Source: Podarcis raffonei (Eukaryota; Chordata; Lepidosauria; Squamata; Lacertidae). From it: a stretch of 64,000 nt of DNA. The stretch is taken from the NCBI RefSeq assembly GCF_027172205.1, contig NC_070607.1, positions 65,844,831 through 65,908,830 on the forward strand. Reading direction: 5' to 3'. The translations under genes were made by a program, and so were the position numbers. The notes below the pieces were generated by a model. That model had not been told where the DNA came from. It saw only the letters and a program-made list of their open reading frames with translations, and searched no databases. Of this stretch, positions 1 to 12,000 are shown piece by piece. How positions within the stretch are numbered: position 1 is the first letter of the stretch; the number at the start of each line of letters is the position of its first letter.

Positions 1-207
1 TACGCTTCAGGTTACAGACTCCGCTAACCCAGAAATAGTGCTTCAGGTTAAGAACTTTGCTTCAGGATGAGAACAGAAATCGTGCTCCAGCGGCGCGGCG
101 GCAGCAGGAGGCCCCATTAGCTAAAGTGGTACTTCAGGTTAAGAACAGTTTCAGGTTAAGAATGGACCTCCGGAATGAATTAAGTACTTAACCCGAGGTA
201 CCACTGT
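1..207 (-). mobile_element. Tigger/pogo-like MITE, cut by the window edge
   Basis: Matches the right part of the family described at 62311 and ends GAGGTACCACTG followed by TA. The left end is outside the window. Confidence 0.75.
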
Positions 208-669
208 AACTTCCAATTTCTTTCAACAGCTATCAAGCTTTGAGGACCCTCCCACTGCTTGTAGGTAGGGTTTTCAGTGAATCTTGCCTTATGAGTTTGG
301 GATTCATGACTCATCTTGGAAGCCCAACACAGGAATTAGCTTAGCAAATTGCCACTATGATTAGCACAACAGCTCACCCTCTGATGATGTGCTAGGGATG
401 GGCGATACTTTCTTTTCAACACCGTGATATACCAGCAGCTAAATACCAGTTTTCTTGTTTTTTGTGGGAAGATATGTGGCTACATTTGGGGGTGGAAGGA
501 AACAGATGTATGGCAGAATCCTAATAAATTAAAAAGTTGGTTGTTCCTATTGGGTAATCAGCAAGAATAAAAACCTCACTCCAAATATGTACAGTACTGT
601 ATTTAACTAATTAATCTCCTTAAGCCAGGAATGAAACTTGGGCACAGGAGGACTAAATAAATAAATAAC

Positions 670-670
<1 letters not shown>

Positions 671-715
<45 letters not shown>
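671..715. repeat. (TTA)n microsatellite
   Basis: About 15 TTA units, then CTACTTCTACTATTACC. Confidence 0.9.
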
Positions 716-716
<1 letters not shown>

Positions 717-924
717 TTCTACTACTTCTACTATTACCAACATTACAAAATTCCAGCTGTTTTCTACTCAGTCTTCACCAATACTTTATCAAGCCCTGAC
801 CAAGCCTTCACCTATGTCTTAAAGGTGCAAGATCCCTCAGTTAGCAAAACCATATGCTGCAAAACTTTGCATCTCAGATTACAAGTAAGGAATAGCATGT
901 CTGAATACTATTGAAATCCCCAGA

Positions 925-976
925 GTGGCTGGGGAAACCCAGCCAAATGGGCAGGGTATAAATAATAAAATTTTGT
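925..976 (+). repeat. LINE 3' tail (CR1/L2-like)
   Basis: GGAAACCCAGCCAAATGGGC then AGGGTATAAATAATAAAATT: the same tail as at 40357, ending in an AT-rich microsatellite-like stretch. Clade uncertain. Confidence 0.55.
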
Positions 977-2899
977 TATTATACTCTCATATAAAAAGCC
1001 TTCTGCATCCAGAACACTTGCAAGTTAGGGACACAATTGCTTTTCTTTTATTCAGTTGTAGTGGAGCAATGGAGACAAGTTTTTCCTGCTGTCTGGGAAT
1101 AGGCAATTTGTGGTAATATCACAAATTTTATGGTCTGTTTTTTTTAAGAGTATACCTAAAATCCTTTGCTTATTTGGGGCTACCTCACATTTTCTTCAGA
1201 AAATTGCTTTGCACAGGTAACTTACCATAGCGTTATCTAAATTTTTAAAAGTAGGGAGTCCGTGGCTTGGCTTTTGAAAAATAGGGTGTCCTCAGTAATT
1301 AGCTAATTGGGAACCATTGGTTTTGAGGAATGGTGTGAGATGTCACTGTGTAATGCAAAACACATGACTAGCTAGCAGGGTTTTCTGGAGCCATGGGCTA
1401 GTCTCAAACATTGCTTTGCAAAAGCATGACTCACAAAGGCTGGCCTGTTGAGGCCGCTCCAGCACCAGGAGAGGTCTATTACCCTTCCTGACCTGACTAA
1501 ATTTGATGAAGAAAAGTGGGTTACACTTTAGAAACTATTTGTGGTTGTTGCTTGTTTGTGTGGCATGCGTTTTCTTAGGCAACAGCCTATGTCGTCAGAC
1601 TCCTCTTTTATCAGACAAATTAGGTTTTCACCTGCGGGGGGGGGGACCAACCCAAAATAAACTATGAGATATTCTGTGGTTTCGGACTTCTGCTTCTACA
1701 GCCTAAGTGCAGATGTTCTGCCAGCACTGTGATTTCTAGAGCAGTTTTGGTTTCTTTTCATTAAGCTGGGAGGTGGCCTGCTAATTTGTCACTATCCAAA
1801 CAGTGAAGTGTGAATTGGATGTGTGACTGAGACTTGAAGTGGTTGTGGTGGTGGTGATTTGTTTGATTTCTCACCTGCCCTTCACCATAAGGACCCAGCG
1901 TGAGTCACCACCATTTCAAAATACAACACTAAAATCAATTAAAACAAATTACAGTCAACTTGACTAGTGCCAGTACTGCAACCTCCTAGTTTTGGTGCCA
2001 CTCTGGGTCCCAGGGTTCCAACTCCCAATAGAACATAAAGCAGCGCTGTTTGTACAAAAATGAAGGGGGAGTCAAGTCCTTAGTATGTCATATTGCATAT
2101 CTGGTGAGCTGCATTTGGTGGGTCCCTAGATGTGGATCTCTGCTGTCTTCAAGAACTTGTAGGGCCACCAGGGGACTATTTTGAAGCCCTTAGTAGTAGA
2201 ATTGTTTGGCTTTCGTTTGGGAGGCCCAAACAGGATTTTGTTTAATTATACAGGGCGGCTTATTATGACCATGCTTCAAAAACAAAAGCTAAACGTTGCT
2301 GGCCAGAAGGTAGGACACTTATCTTTTCAAGCTTTCAAATTTCTGAGGTCTTCCTGTTTTGCCACTCATTAGCACTAATCACCCACAATATGTGGAATAG
2401 TCTTGAATTTTGGCCCCTCTTTTTAAAAAATGTATTTTTATTAAAGATTTCCTGGTTTACAAAAGTATGTGCAATGTCTCTTTTTTCAAGTTACATTTTC
2501 TACAGATCAGTTTCATTTGTTGAGACATTGGTGTTAATTTTGGCCCCTTTTGAGCCCTCAGTACCATCCAACCTTCTGAGCAAAGAAGTGAATTCAAGTC
2601 TTCTGTGTGAGTTACTGCAGCAGCAGTCAGCAGGTGGCAATGTGTAACTATGATATATCAGCCAGTAAGGTATCTGACAGCTGCAACAGCAAGAAAATCT
2701 TTCATGGGTTAGATCAGTGGCATGATGAATATATGTGTGTGCAGACACACATGTATGCATGCCCAGGTATAGAGAAAATCTGAAACTGCAAAGCAACATA
2801 GCCATGAAATGAAAGAGGCAGAATCTGTGCTAACTCTATGTGTACTCCAAGGATTTCACTGCCATTTGGCCTCACATCCTGTTTGTGTTTTCTGAATTT

Positions 2900-3062
2900 T
2901 TCCCTCCCCATTTTATCTTCACAGTAACCCTGTGAGGTAGACTAGGCTGAAAGGCAGTGACTGGCTCAAGGTCACTAAGGGAGCTTTGTAGCTGAGCAGG
3001 GATTTGAACCCTGGTCTCCCAGATTCCAGGCAGACACTTGAATCATACCACCACACTGGTCC
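2900..3062 (+). repeat. MIR-like CORE-SINE
   Basis: AACCCTGTGAGGTAGACTAG, then CTCAAGGTCACTAAGG, GGGATTTGAACCCTGGTCTC and CACCACACTGG. This order is the MIR/CORE-SINE core and 3' part. Confidence 0.75.
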
Positions 3063-3414
3063 TCACTTATTTCCCATGTCAATTCAGAAACCTAAGATGA
3101 CTATAAATTATATAACTGATGTTTCAAGTTTCCCTCCCATTTTCCTTCAACTTTTATATTATGAGAGCAACTTTCTATTATGAGAACTCTGAATATAGAC
3201 AAAGGAATCTGGAGCAACAGGTACTTTGTGTGGTGATGACAGTTCAGAGAGACAAGAGCAGCTGTCAGAAATGATTTCACAATCTGATCACAGCTGAAAC
3301 ATACCATGGGCTTTTCTGCACATTCACAATTAGTTTTTACCAGTTCGAAAAAGCACTTTATTACACATTTCCACTCAAGATTACAGACTGCTTGATACCT
3401 GGGAAAATGCAATA

Positions 3415-3811
3415 CAGTGGTACCTTGGGTTAAGTACTTACCTTATTTTTTGCACCATAACACTCACTTTTTTCCTCCTAGAAAGTAAGGGGAAATGTAT
3501 GTGCGTGTTATGGAGGGAATGCCTACAGGTGGCATGCCTACGGATTTTCCTCCTCTAAAAACTACGTGCGTGTTATGGTCGGGTGCGTGTTATAGAGCGA
3601 AAAATACGGCAATTCGTTCCGGAGGTCTGTGCTTAACCTGAAACTGTTCTTAAACTGAAGCACCACTTTAGCTAATGGGGCCTCCTGCTGCTGCCACGCT
3701 GCTGGAGCACGATTTCTGTTCTCATCCTGAAGCAAAGTTCTTAACCCGAGGTAATATTTCTGGGTTAGCGGAGTCTGTAACCTGAAGAGTATGTAACCCG
3801 AGGTACCACTG
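3415..3811 (+). mobile_element. Tigger/pogo-like MITE with a nested second MITE
   Basis: TIRs CAGTGGTACCTTGGGTTA and its complement at the right end, flanked by TA. The left arm is interrupted after GTACTTA by another element (about 3441-3609) and resumes at AATTCGTTCCGGAGG. Confidence 0.8.
3441..3609 (+). mobile_element. MITE of the ccgtattttt family, nested
   Basis: Ends CCTTATTTTTTGCACCATAA and its near-complement (TTATAGAGCGAAAAATACGG). Same family as 58372-58630. Sits inside the Tigger-like copy at 3415, so it is the younger insertion. Confidence 0.75.
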
Positions 3812-3939
3812 TACAATACTTCGTAAGTTCCCTACTAATACTGAGCTCAGGTGGTTGAGTGCCAAGAGGACAGCAGCCAAAATGGAGGCCCTGTGAAACA
3901 GCATGCAGAAGTACAAAACAGAAATATGTTATTACTATT

Positions 3940-4160
3940 TGCATTTATCTCTCACCTTTTCCTCTATGAAGCTCAAGGTAGCGTACATGGTTCTTCCTGT
4001 CCTCATTCAAGCCTCACAACAACCCTATGAGGTAGGTTAGGCAGGCTCAGAGGCAGTGACTTGCCCAAGGTCACCCAGCAACCTTCATGCCTGAGTTGGG
4101 ATTCGAACCCTGCTCTCCCAGTTCATAGCCGGACACTCTAACCACCATGCCATGCTATTT
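3940..4160 (+). repeat. MIR-like CORE-SINE
   Basis: CACAACAACCCTATGAGGTA, then TTGCCCAAGGTCACCCAGCA, GGGATTCGAACCCTGCTCTC and CTCTAACCACCATGCCATGC. The best-preserved MIR-type copy here. Confidence 0.8.
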
Positions 4161-4189
4161 TTGTACTGTTGTCATTTTCTCTTCTGTTT

Positions 4190-4430
4190 AGTTTCAGTTG
4201 TTCAATGAATTTGTCCTGTTCTACGCAATGCTGCTTAGTTTAAACTGTTGAATTAGGTTGTAGATTATTTGTATTGTTTTACACAACGTTGTATGGATTG
4301 CTTTTCTGTACTTATCAATATGATGATTATAATTGTTTCTAATGTCTTGAATTGTTATACTGTACATTTGACGTTGTGAGGCACTCTGAGCCCAATCTTA
4401 TGGGGAAGTGGATACAAATAAATAAGATGA
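4190..4430 (+). repeat. Old LINE 3' region
   Basis: Ends TTGTGAGGCACTCTGAGCCC, then GGGAAGTGGATACAAATAAA, resembling LINE tails of this genome type. Degraded upstream. Confidence 0.45.
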
Positions 4431-5849
4431 GGATAATGAAAAGTGCATTTAAAAACAAAAAACAAGATAGCTTGGTGAGGACAGAGGCTGCTCAGAGGCT
4501 GGGGCGGCCCACCCCATTTCGGCACATGAGGTGAAACAGAAATTGTACTTCCTCCCACTGTGTCCCCACCCTGATGTCTGCTACCACCATGCCCTGGCTC
4601 CCTCCGAATCTGGCAGGAGTCAGGGCACTCCTCAAGCCTTGCCACTCAGCTTCTCCCCAATGGCACACTGTAATGCCCCCCTCATGGCAGCAGAAGCAGT
4701 GTGGCAGGCAGAACACCACCTCTTACACTTCCACTGCCTGAGGCAGATGCTTCACCCTGCCTTGTGGGTGGGCTGCCTCTGTCCAGAAGCCACATAATGT
4801 TGAGTGTCAGCTGGGAGGGGAAAGGGAAAGTCTGTTGGGGTTGAGTGAAACAGAAACTGGCCTGCTTAAGCCTCTGCTACAAGAGTAGAAAAAATGCAGT
4901 GTGCCTCTCCATGGCAGAGCTGAGCTACAAATCACACACCAGATAACTAATCTGATGAGCAGGGAGGAAAAGATTTGCATCCTCATCAGGGTGCTGGGCC
5001 AGGCTAAGAACTTTAAACCTCTCTTCCCAGCTCAGTAACACAATAGGGATGCAAATCTCTACTCAATCACCTATCTGCTGAGAACGGATAACCCCCATCT
5101 ACCCAGCTGATCTGCAGGGATCAGCTGATCATCCTGAAAGCATTTAATAAGCATTCTGCCCCAGGAAGGGAGACAGAGGTTGGTGGAACATGTAAGCGTA
5201 TCTGCTGTCCTATACAAAGTACGGGGTGCTCTGTAGTCCAGCTGGAGTATGAGACAGTCTGTGCTATTGCATGGGTCAACACCAGTGGATTTTTACCTCA
5301 TCAGAAGCATCAAAGTTAAGGCCCTTATCAAGCCTCTGGGGGGTCCCTCATACAGACCAGAGTGTGCCTGCTGCACTACAAAATCCAGTCATTTTCTTTG
5401 TGGACATGGCCTCCTTTTGCCCTTTAAATGGTTTGTGGCAGTGAGACAATGACGTGTTTAATGTGCCTGCAGTGTTGCCTGCCTTCGTCCTTGTCAAGGG
5501 GCTGTGTGGATCACTTTAACCCTATGTTCCTACTTTTTTTTAAAAGAAAGCACTGAAATAAAAGACAACAGTTCACACCAGGAAACAGGGGCTCCTGGAT
5601 TCCTTTTCACATAAATATCTTTGTGGTATTCATGGCAAGAGATACCCAGGATGCAGGGCAAACTGCACCTTGCTCGCAGAATGAAGGAGCGCAAAGAGTT
5701 TAGTAAACACACTGCACATAATTTCTTTTAGACTATATGTAATCTGAAACAACAGTGTTGGAGCCAATAATCCCTCACTCTCCAACCTCTACAGTTGCCT
5801 GGCGTTGAATGGCACTGCTGATTTCATTACTCAAGCCTGCTATATGGTT

Positions 5850-6008
5850 CTATTCAGTACTTTTCAGCCCTTCGGCTATAAGATCGAGCTCATAGCACCA
5901 TGTCTCATAGCGGTAGGCCATGCGGATCTGAGCCACGTTGGTCTTGCGGATGTCATTGCCCTGAGGCCCCTCTTCTTGGTAATTCTTTCCCAGAATATGG
6001 AGCTTTTC
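5850..6008 (-). CDS. AMPD1: AMPD1 coding exon 16 (stop)
   Basis: 159 nt including TAG at 5850-5852. [20 protein letters not shown], then [17 protein letters not shown] and the AMPD1-type end [10 protein letters not shown]. Acceptor tttccacag. Confidence 0.97.
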   Translation of the reverse strand, partial: EKLHILGKNYQEEGPQGNDIRKTNVAQIRMAYRYETWCYELDLIAEGLKSTE

Positions 6009-9000
6009 CTGTGGAAATGATACAGTAAATGAGAGCCACCCCCTCACTCAGACTCCCATTCCCATCACCTTTTCCATAAAAAGAAAACCCTATTGCTTCC
6101 ATTGCTTTCTTGTACCCTCTTTTGTTTGCTCAACCCTTGTTATATTCCCAGCCACTAAGCCCTGAGGCGGTGATCTACTTCCACACAGCCACAGGGTACA
6201 TACTGTGGAATAGCCACACTTAGTTCACTCAGTTTTGACAAAGCATCTGTAAGATAAAACATCAATCTGTCATGTTCCACTGCTTCACTTTTTTCCTCTC
6301 CCCAGAGTCAGAAAATTCAGTGAAAAATCTCCACAGTCTTCCCAGGTGTAGATGGCCTAGATATTTTACAGAATTCGAACTAGCCATTTCCATCTCTAGG
6401 AGTTGGCTATATTACTTCAACGCTTCCTTTTCCAAATAGCATGGTCTTTCTTTCTTTTCCCTTTCCCCCACCCCCTAGATAGCAGTGGGGAGACCATTGT
6501 AGTGAGGAACCATAATAATGGATGCAGTAAGTAGGCAGTATTTAGCACTATCCCCCCCAAAAAAAATTTCCAAATGAACCTCCCTTCCCAAAATGGCAGC
6601 TGAGGAAAGTGGTACTGATCATTTGGCTACAGATTGTTAGAAGTCTAGAACCAGACTTCTAGATTGTTAGAAGTCTAGAACCAGAACCACTTGGAGCTCA
6701 AAGCAGAAAAGCAGTGATTTGGTGCTGCTAAATCACCCATATCAGGGAGCACTCTATACCCCTTTGAGATTTCCATTGAACACCATACCTCATGAGACAA
6801 GCCAGATTGCAGAACACTGTAGCGCGCAATCTCACACATGTCACAGGTGCTGAGCTTGAAGACCTGGGCAGCAATGGCATATTCTTCCATGAGAGGCTCC
6901 TGGGGAATAAAAAGTGAAATACAAAGTTTAGCCATTGCAAAGGTTATCGCAGAAGCTGCACCCCCTGAACGCTAGCTGCCCTCACACTTCTGAGAGCAAA
7001 CAGCAGTCCTAGGAAAGGATCCAGCTGCCTACCTTGGTGTAGTGGAACTGCATAGGGTCATCAGTGGATAGAGACACCATTAAGCCCTTCTGGTGGAAAT
7101 CAAGAAGTGGGTTCTTGGCATATTCTAGGAAGAGGCTGTTGTTGCTGAGTGGGGACATGGCAATGGGGATCTGGGCCAGGTAGTACAGATACTGCAGCAC
7201 AGGACTCTGCAAAGAGACATGGCAAGGCTAGATCAAGTCAAGGCAGGCAGCAGGACCTCTATTCCCTCCCGACAAACATCATGAGAATGGGCTTCCAGGT
7301 TCTTTCTAAATGGGAGTCATTTTGTCTCTGTGCTCTAGATGCCGTGCAGAATTGCTCGCACTGTTCCTTAGTTACTTCTCAGCACCACGTGCCAAGTACA
7401 AAATCCTGGCTTTCCCAGTTATGGGCCCACCAAACATCCATGGCAGGATCTTAACACTTAGGAGACATCAGCAGCTCATGGAGGAGTCACAAGGCTCCCT
7501 TGAAAAAGGATGCTCTGAGAATGGGCTGGATCAAGTTCTGACAGGTCACAAGGCTCCCTTGAAACGGGATGCTCCAAGAATGAGCTGTATGGATCAGTGA
7601 TAACTCTGCTGGTGTAACATGAGCATGAAAGGACACCTGGGGATCTTCACTCCACAGCCCAGCACATCTTGCAACTCACCTTCTTGAGGTTCAGACCATG
7701 GGAAATATTATCTGCAGTCATGAAGGCAGCCAGCAGGTGGGTGATAGCACCAGCTTCTCCACAGTGAGGACGAAACAGAAAAGTGTTCATTCCGCGTTCC
7801 CTGAGGGTGGCAAGGCAGCCTTTATGCAAAACCCAGATCACTGGAGACATCTAGCATTATTTAGGAAGCAACCATCAGATGGCCCCAGACAGCTTCCTAC
7901 TTGAAGGGACCAAACATGTAATGCTGTGATTAGCAAGCAGCAGGGACTTCACTTTTGTGCTTTGCATTGGTGAATGATAAAAATCCATGTTAACATGCAG
8001 ATGAGTGTACTGTAACTTCTCTGCTCCACAGCCACACAAATCCAGTTGCTTTTCTGCCCACAAAGTTAATACATGTTTGAAACTCATGCAGGGTGGGGGG
8101 ATAAATTGGGGGTGCAGTTTGGTTGAGAGAAGCAGCAAGAACAGAAAGGATTAAGCAATCCTTCACTGCTTCTCTGTATTAAATTGACCTTTCTTAAAGC
8201 ATTTTTCTCTTCTTTATAAAAGCACCTGTCTTGTTTCATCACAGTTGTCTGCAGATAACATTTAGTTAGGCCCCAGAGTCTCATTAGCTCTTTTAATAGA
8301 AGGCTTAGGCAATATTATTATGGTGTATAAAACCCATTCTCAAACTAGCAAAGAAAAAATATATAAATATCTGAGCAAGATTATTTCAGCAGTCCTGGTC
8401 TTTTTATATGAAGTCATTACTTTTGCCAACACTGGATTGGATCCTTACTTAGTTCACGTAAAGGACGAGTGGCTTTTACCAACTCCCCCTTTCATCTTGA
8501 GCTCCCTACTGCACCATTCCTAAGGGGCCCCCAATCCGCAGGAGCAGATTTTGGGGGAATGCAGGAGGCTGCAGAAGGAGAGAAGAGGCGGCAAACCTCT
8601 TTTATGCAGATGTGAATTCTGTTTCATTTACAGAAGGCAGGTTAGAATCCAAGCATTTAAGTCTAGCAGAACCTGGAACTGTGCCTCTTCGGGCTTTGGA
8701 TCAATGAAGGCGAAGGATTGATGCCGTCAAGCTCTTGAAATGCAATATGCTTTAGTCAGGGTTAGTGGGTGGTCTTATCAGAACCAGCAGTGTTACTCCT
8801 GCTAAAGCAGTGTTTCCTCAAACTTATTGTTGTACTATAACACCCATCATCCCTGACTAGCAGGACCAGTAGTTAAGGATGAAGGGAGCTGTAGTCCAAC
8901 AACAGCTGGAGACCCAAGTTTGAGAAACACTGTACTAAATGTTGGTGCAGGTTATTTGTAATCGAAGCCTTTCACCTGGCAATAATCCTTCTGCCCAGGC

Positions 9001-12000
9001 TGGGACTCACCGTCGGAGATGATTGAGGACCATGATGTTGGCATACATGTAGTACACATAGTATGTATAGGAGGGGTTCTTCTCATGGGACCACTCCTCC
9101 GGCTTGGGGCTCTTGGTGCTGAACATGTGTCCACTGTGCTTGGACTCATCATCCACACTGTCAAAACCAGTAATCTGCAAATCGTACAATTGGTTCTGAG
9201 GAAGGGACCAACTCCAAAAGCAAGTCCAATTCACCAAATAACATGAAGCCGATAACCTCTAATTCCCATCACCCAACAGTCACCCTCTGCTGCAGGGGGA
9301 CAGAGTGGCCACCTCTGTCCAAGGTGCTACCTTGTTGAAGCTGGAAGACTGGGATCCAGTAGTGGTTAGGTGTTGTCATTTCTTATGTAGTATCTACCAG
9401 GCATCACCTTCAGTGAGGTGGACCCTTGGCCAGATCTGGTTGACAATATGCTGACTTAGATACACCCTCGGGTTTCTGGTGCTGTATTGGCCACTCTCTC
9501 TGTCACCTACTTTCAAAGAGCAAAGCCTGTCACTACCTAGGATTAGGCCCAAGGTGCCTCTGGGCAACAGTACTCACATGGCGCAGAAACACACTCAGCT
9601 CCTTGTTGTCCTGTGGGTTGATTGTCGCCTGAAATATTGGCACAAAAATGTTCTCCAGCATCTTCCCAAAGTGTGGCAAAAAGTTCTTTGACCTGAACAC
9701 ATCACTGAGAGGAGACAGAAACACTTCTGCTCATTTCCATATCACTTACGTGGGATGTTTGAGAGAAAGGAAAATGTAAGCGGGCTGCAAATGGCAGAAG
9801 CAACTGAGATGAAGCAAGTGAACTCAGTCCTGAAGCACATACTTTGTCCCAGCTGTGTCCCAGCTTCCTGCTCATTTTGCTTTGCCCCATAGAACCCAAA
9901 GGAAACCAAAGAAAATCCAGATAGTGTCATGGCCCTGGCCTTGAACTCGATCAGAGTCAGAGGAAGAAGAGCCAGCCAAACTCAGGGCTATGATACTACC
10001 ACCTAAGGAACTGAGCCAGGCTCCTGCTACTGAACCTGAGACTAGTGGTCATAAGTCTGCAGACTTGAACCAGAATCCTTGTAGATGGCTTCCCCTGAGT
10101 CCAGTCCCCTTGAAGGATCCCATATGCTCCCGCTCCACTGCACCTGCCCAAGACCATAGGCAACACACTAGGAAACAGGCATGGAAAGGAAGAGAAACCT
10201 TCACTTTCAGGCCAGGAGATAGGGGAGAGAGGGGAAGTACTGAAGGGGCAGGGTGCATGGAGGGGCCTATAATTAGTGAAAGAGGAGGAATCTGGATTAA
10301 TCAGATCTATACATGGAGTTTGGCACTTCTGACTTGATCAAACTTCGCCCCCACCAGTACTTACTAGATTCTGGGCACTTGGATCATCCACTTCATATTG
10401 GGTGAATAAACACGGTGTGCGTTGAACCAGCTGGCTAATTTTGGCCACTCTTCCGGTGAACGCCCATAGATGGAGAGCCGTGGCTCTGCGTACTGGTACT
10501 TGGCATCCTCCAGGTCAGAGCCAACCTCCTGCGAAATAAAAAGGGAAAGGGATTACCTGATCTGCTTCCAGGAACTGGCCTTATCCTCAGTCTACCAGCC
10601 GCACAGACACAAACCCTTGCATACCATAGTCTCTAACCTTGATGATGGTGGCAAAGTATTCGCCATTGATGGCATTTTCAGACTTGAGGTAGAGATCACG
10701 CAGCTCACTGGCACCCACCGGGTTATACTTGGCGTTGAACTTGTCAAAGCGCTGGAAGGTCTGCCGGCCCTGTGACATGGAGGAGGAGGAGGAGGAGGAG
10801 TCATTGGCTAGATGCACAGAGCAAAGAATACTTGTAGGAGGTAGAGATGGTGGGGCAGCAACAGCTGGGGGGGGAGTAATTAGCCACAGCCAGTCATATG
10901 ACAGAGACCATGGGGAAGGGTGGGAGATCTCCTGTACTGGAAAGGAAAAGCAGGACTTACTGCGTGGACATCAAGGGAGTCCACAGTCAGGTCATAAGGG
11001 TGAAGGTTGAGCTGCTCAAAAAGCTGCTTGAGCGTCAAGGTCTTGTCCTTGGATTTGTACACAACCCTTTCAGAATTTTCCCGGTAAGACTTCTTAATGA
11101 ATCGCAGCAAGTGCTTCTGGTTCATGCAAGCTGCAGCATGGATGTGTGTGTCGATCTGTTAAGAGAAGAGAAAAGTCAGCCGAGGAGGTGATGGTGACTG
11201 CAGATGCCTCCCTCCCACAGAACCCACCACAGCAATGATATTGGAGGAGGCATTGATGAGGTACATCATTGTACCTTAAGGCCTAACCCACAACGTGCAG
11301 GTCTCATTCATCCCCCACAACCCTTTCCCATTTGCCTTAAAAAAACAATAGTTAAATGCCGTGTTTTATTTTATTTTATTTACTGCCCCTATTGGCCTTC
11401 CACTGTGACACCAGACTTTTTTGTAGCTCTTAATGCACTCCCACTGATTTTTCAGGGGGAGGCCAGAATGTGATATTATGGTAATATTACGGTGCCACAT
11501 GTGTGAGGGGTTTTTGTGGCCATCCAAGGCCCCCCCAAATCTTGTAAATTAAAATAATAATATTTAAAAATATGTTTACTGACTACTTCTCCTCTGGCAG
11601 CACTGGGTCCAAAAGGTTTTGTTAATCCCCCAAACCCCCAAATCCATCCATTACGAATAAACATTTTTTTTAAAAAAATTTAAATTAAAAAAGATATTGA
11701 CCATTTTTGCTTATTATTATTATTATTATTATTATTCAATTTATATACCGCCCTATACCCGGAGGTCTCAGGGCAGTTCACATAATAAAATAAATATCCT
11801 TTGATGTAATTTTTATGATCCCGCAAAATTTGCCCTTTAAAAAATATTGGCCACACCCACACCTACACTTTGGCCACACCCACTTTGATCTGCAGCCCCA
11901 GAGGGTGACAGAGATCAGCCACTGGAAAACACTGGAAAACACTGACTTGTTAGACCTAGAAGGGTTCAACAATAGGTTCGGTTGGCACGCCTACTTGTGG

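Larger units (their letters stand above)
208..5849. other. AMPD1 downstream flank, no exon recognised
   Basis: Repeats as listed. In mammals DENND2C follows AMPD1 on this side, but no DENN-domain exon could be recognised on either strand. The AMPD1 3'UTR must occupy the upper end, with no clear poly(A) signal. Confidence 0.6.

Noticed and set aside
1-5849. DENND2C exons expected by synteny
   Set aside because: No splice-bounded frame with recognisable DENN-family sequence was seen in this interval.
9683-9694. Alternative acceptor AG at 9693-9694 for AMPD1 exon 11
   Set aside because: Would drop the residues DVFR and leave the preceding Tyr codon incomplete; the AG at 9705-9706 restores the family sequence.
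10770-10817. Poly-Ser extension upstream of GRQTFQRF
   Set aside because: It is the (CCT)n microsatellite in the intron; the AG before GGCCGG and the exon 8 join fix the boundary.
11815-11923. N-terminal part of the 312-codon frame over the L1
   Set aside because: The TSD shows the element begins at 11924; the first codons are host intron read through by chance.
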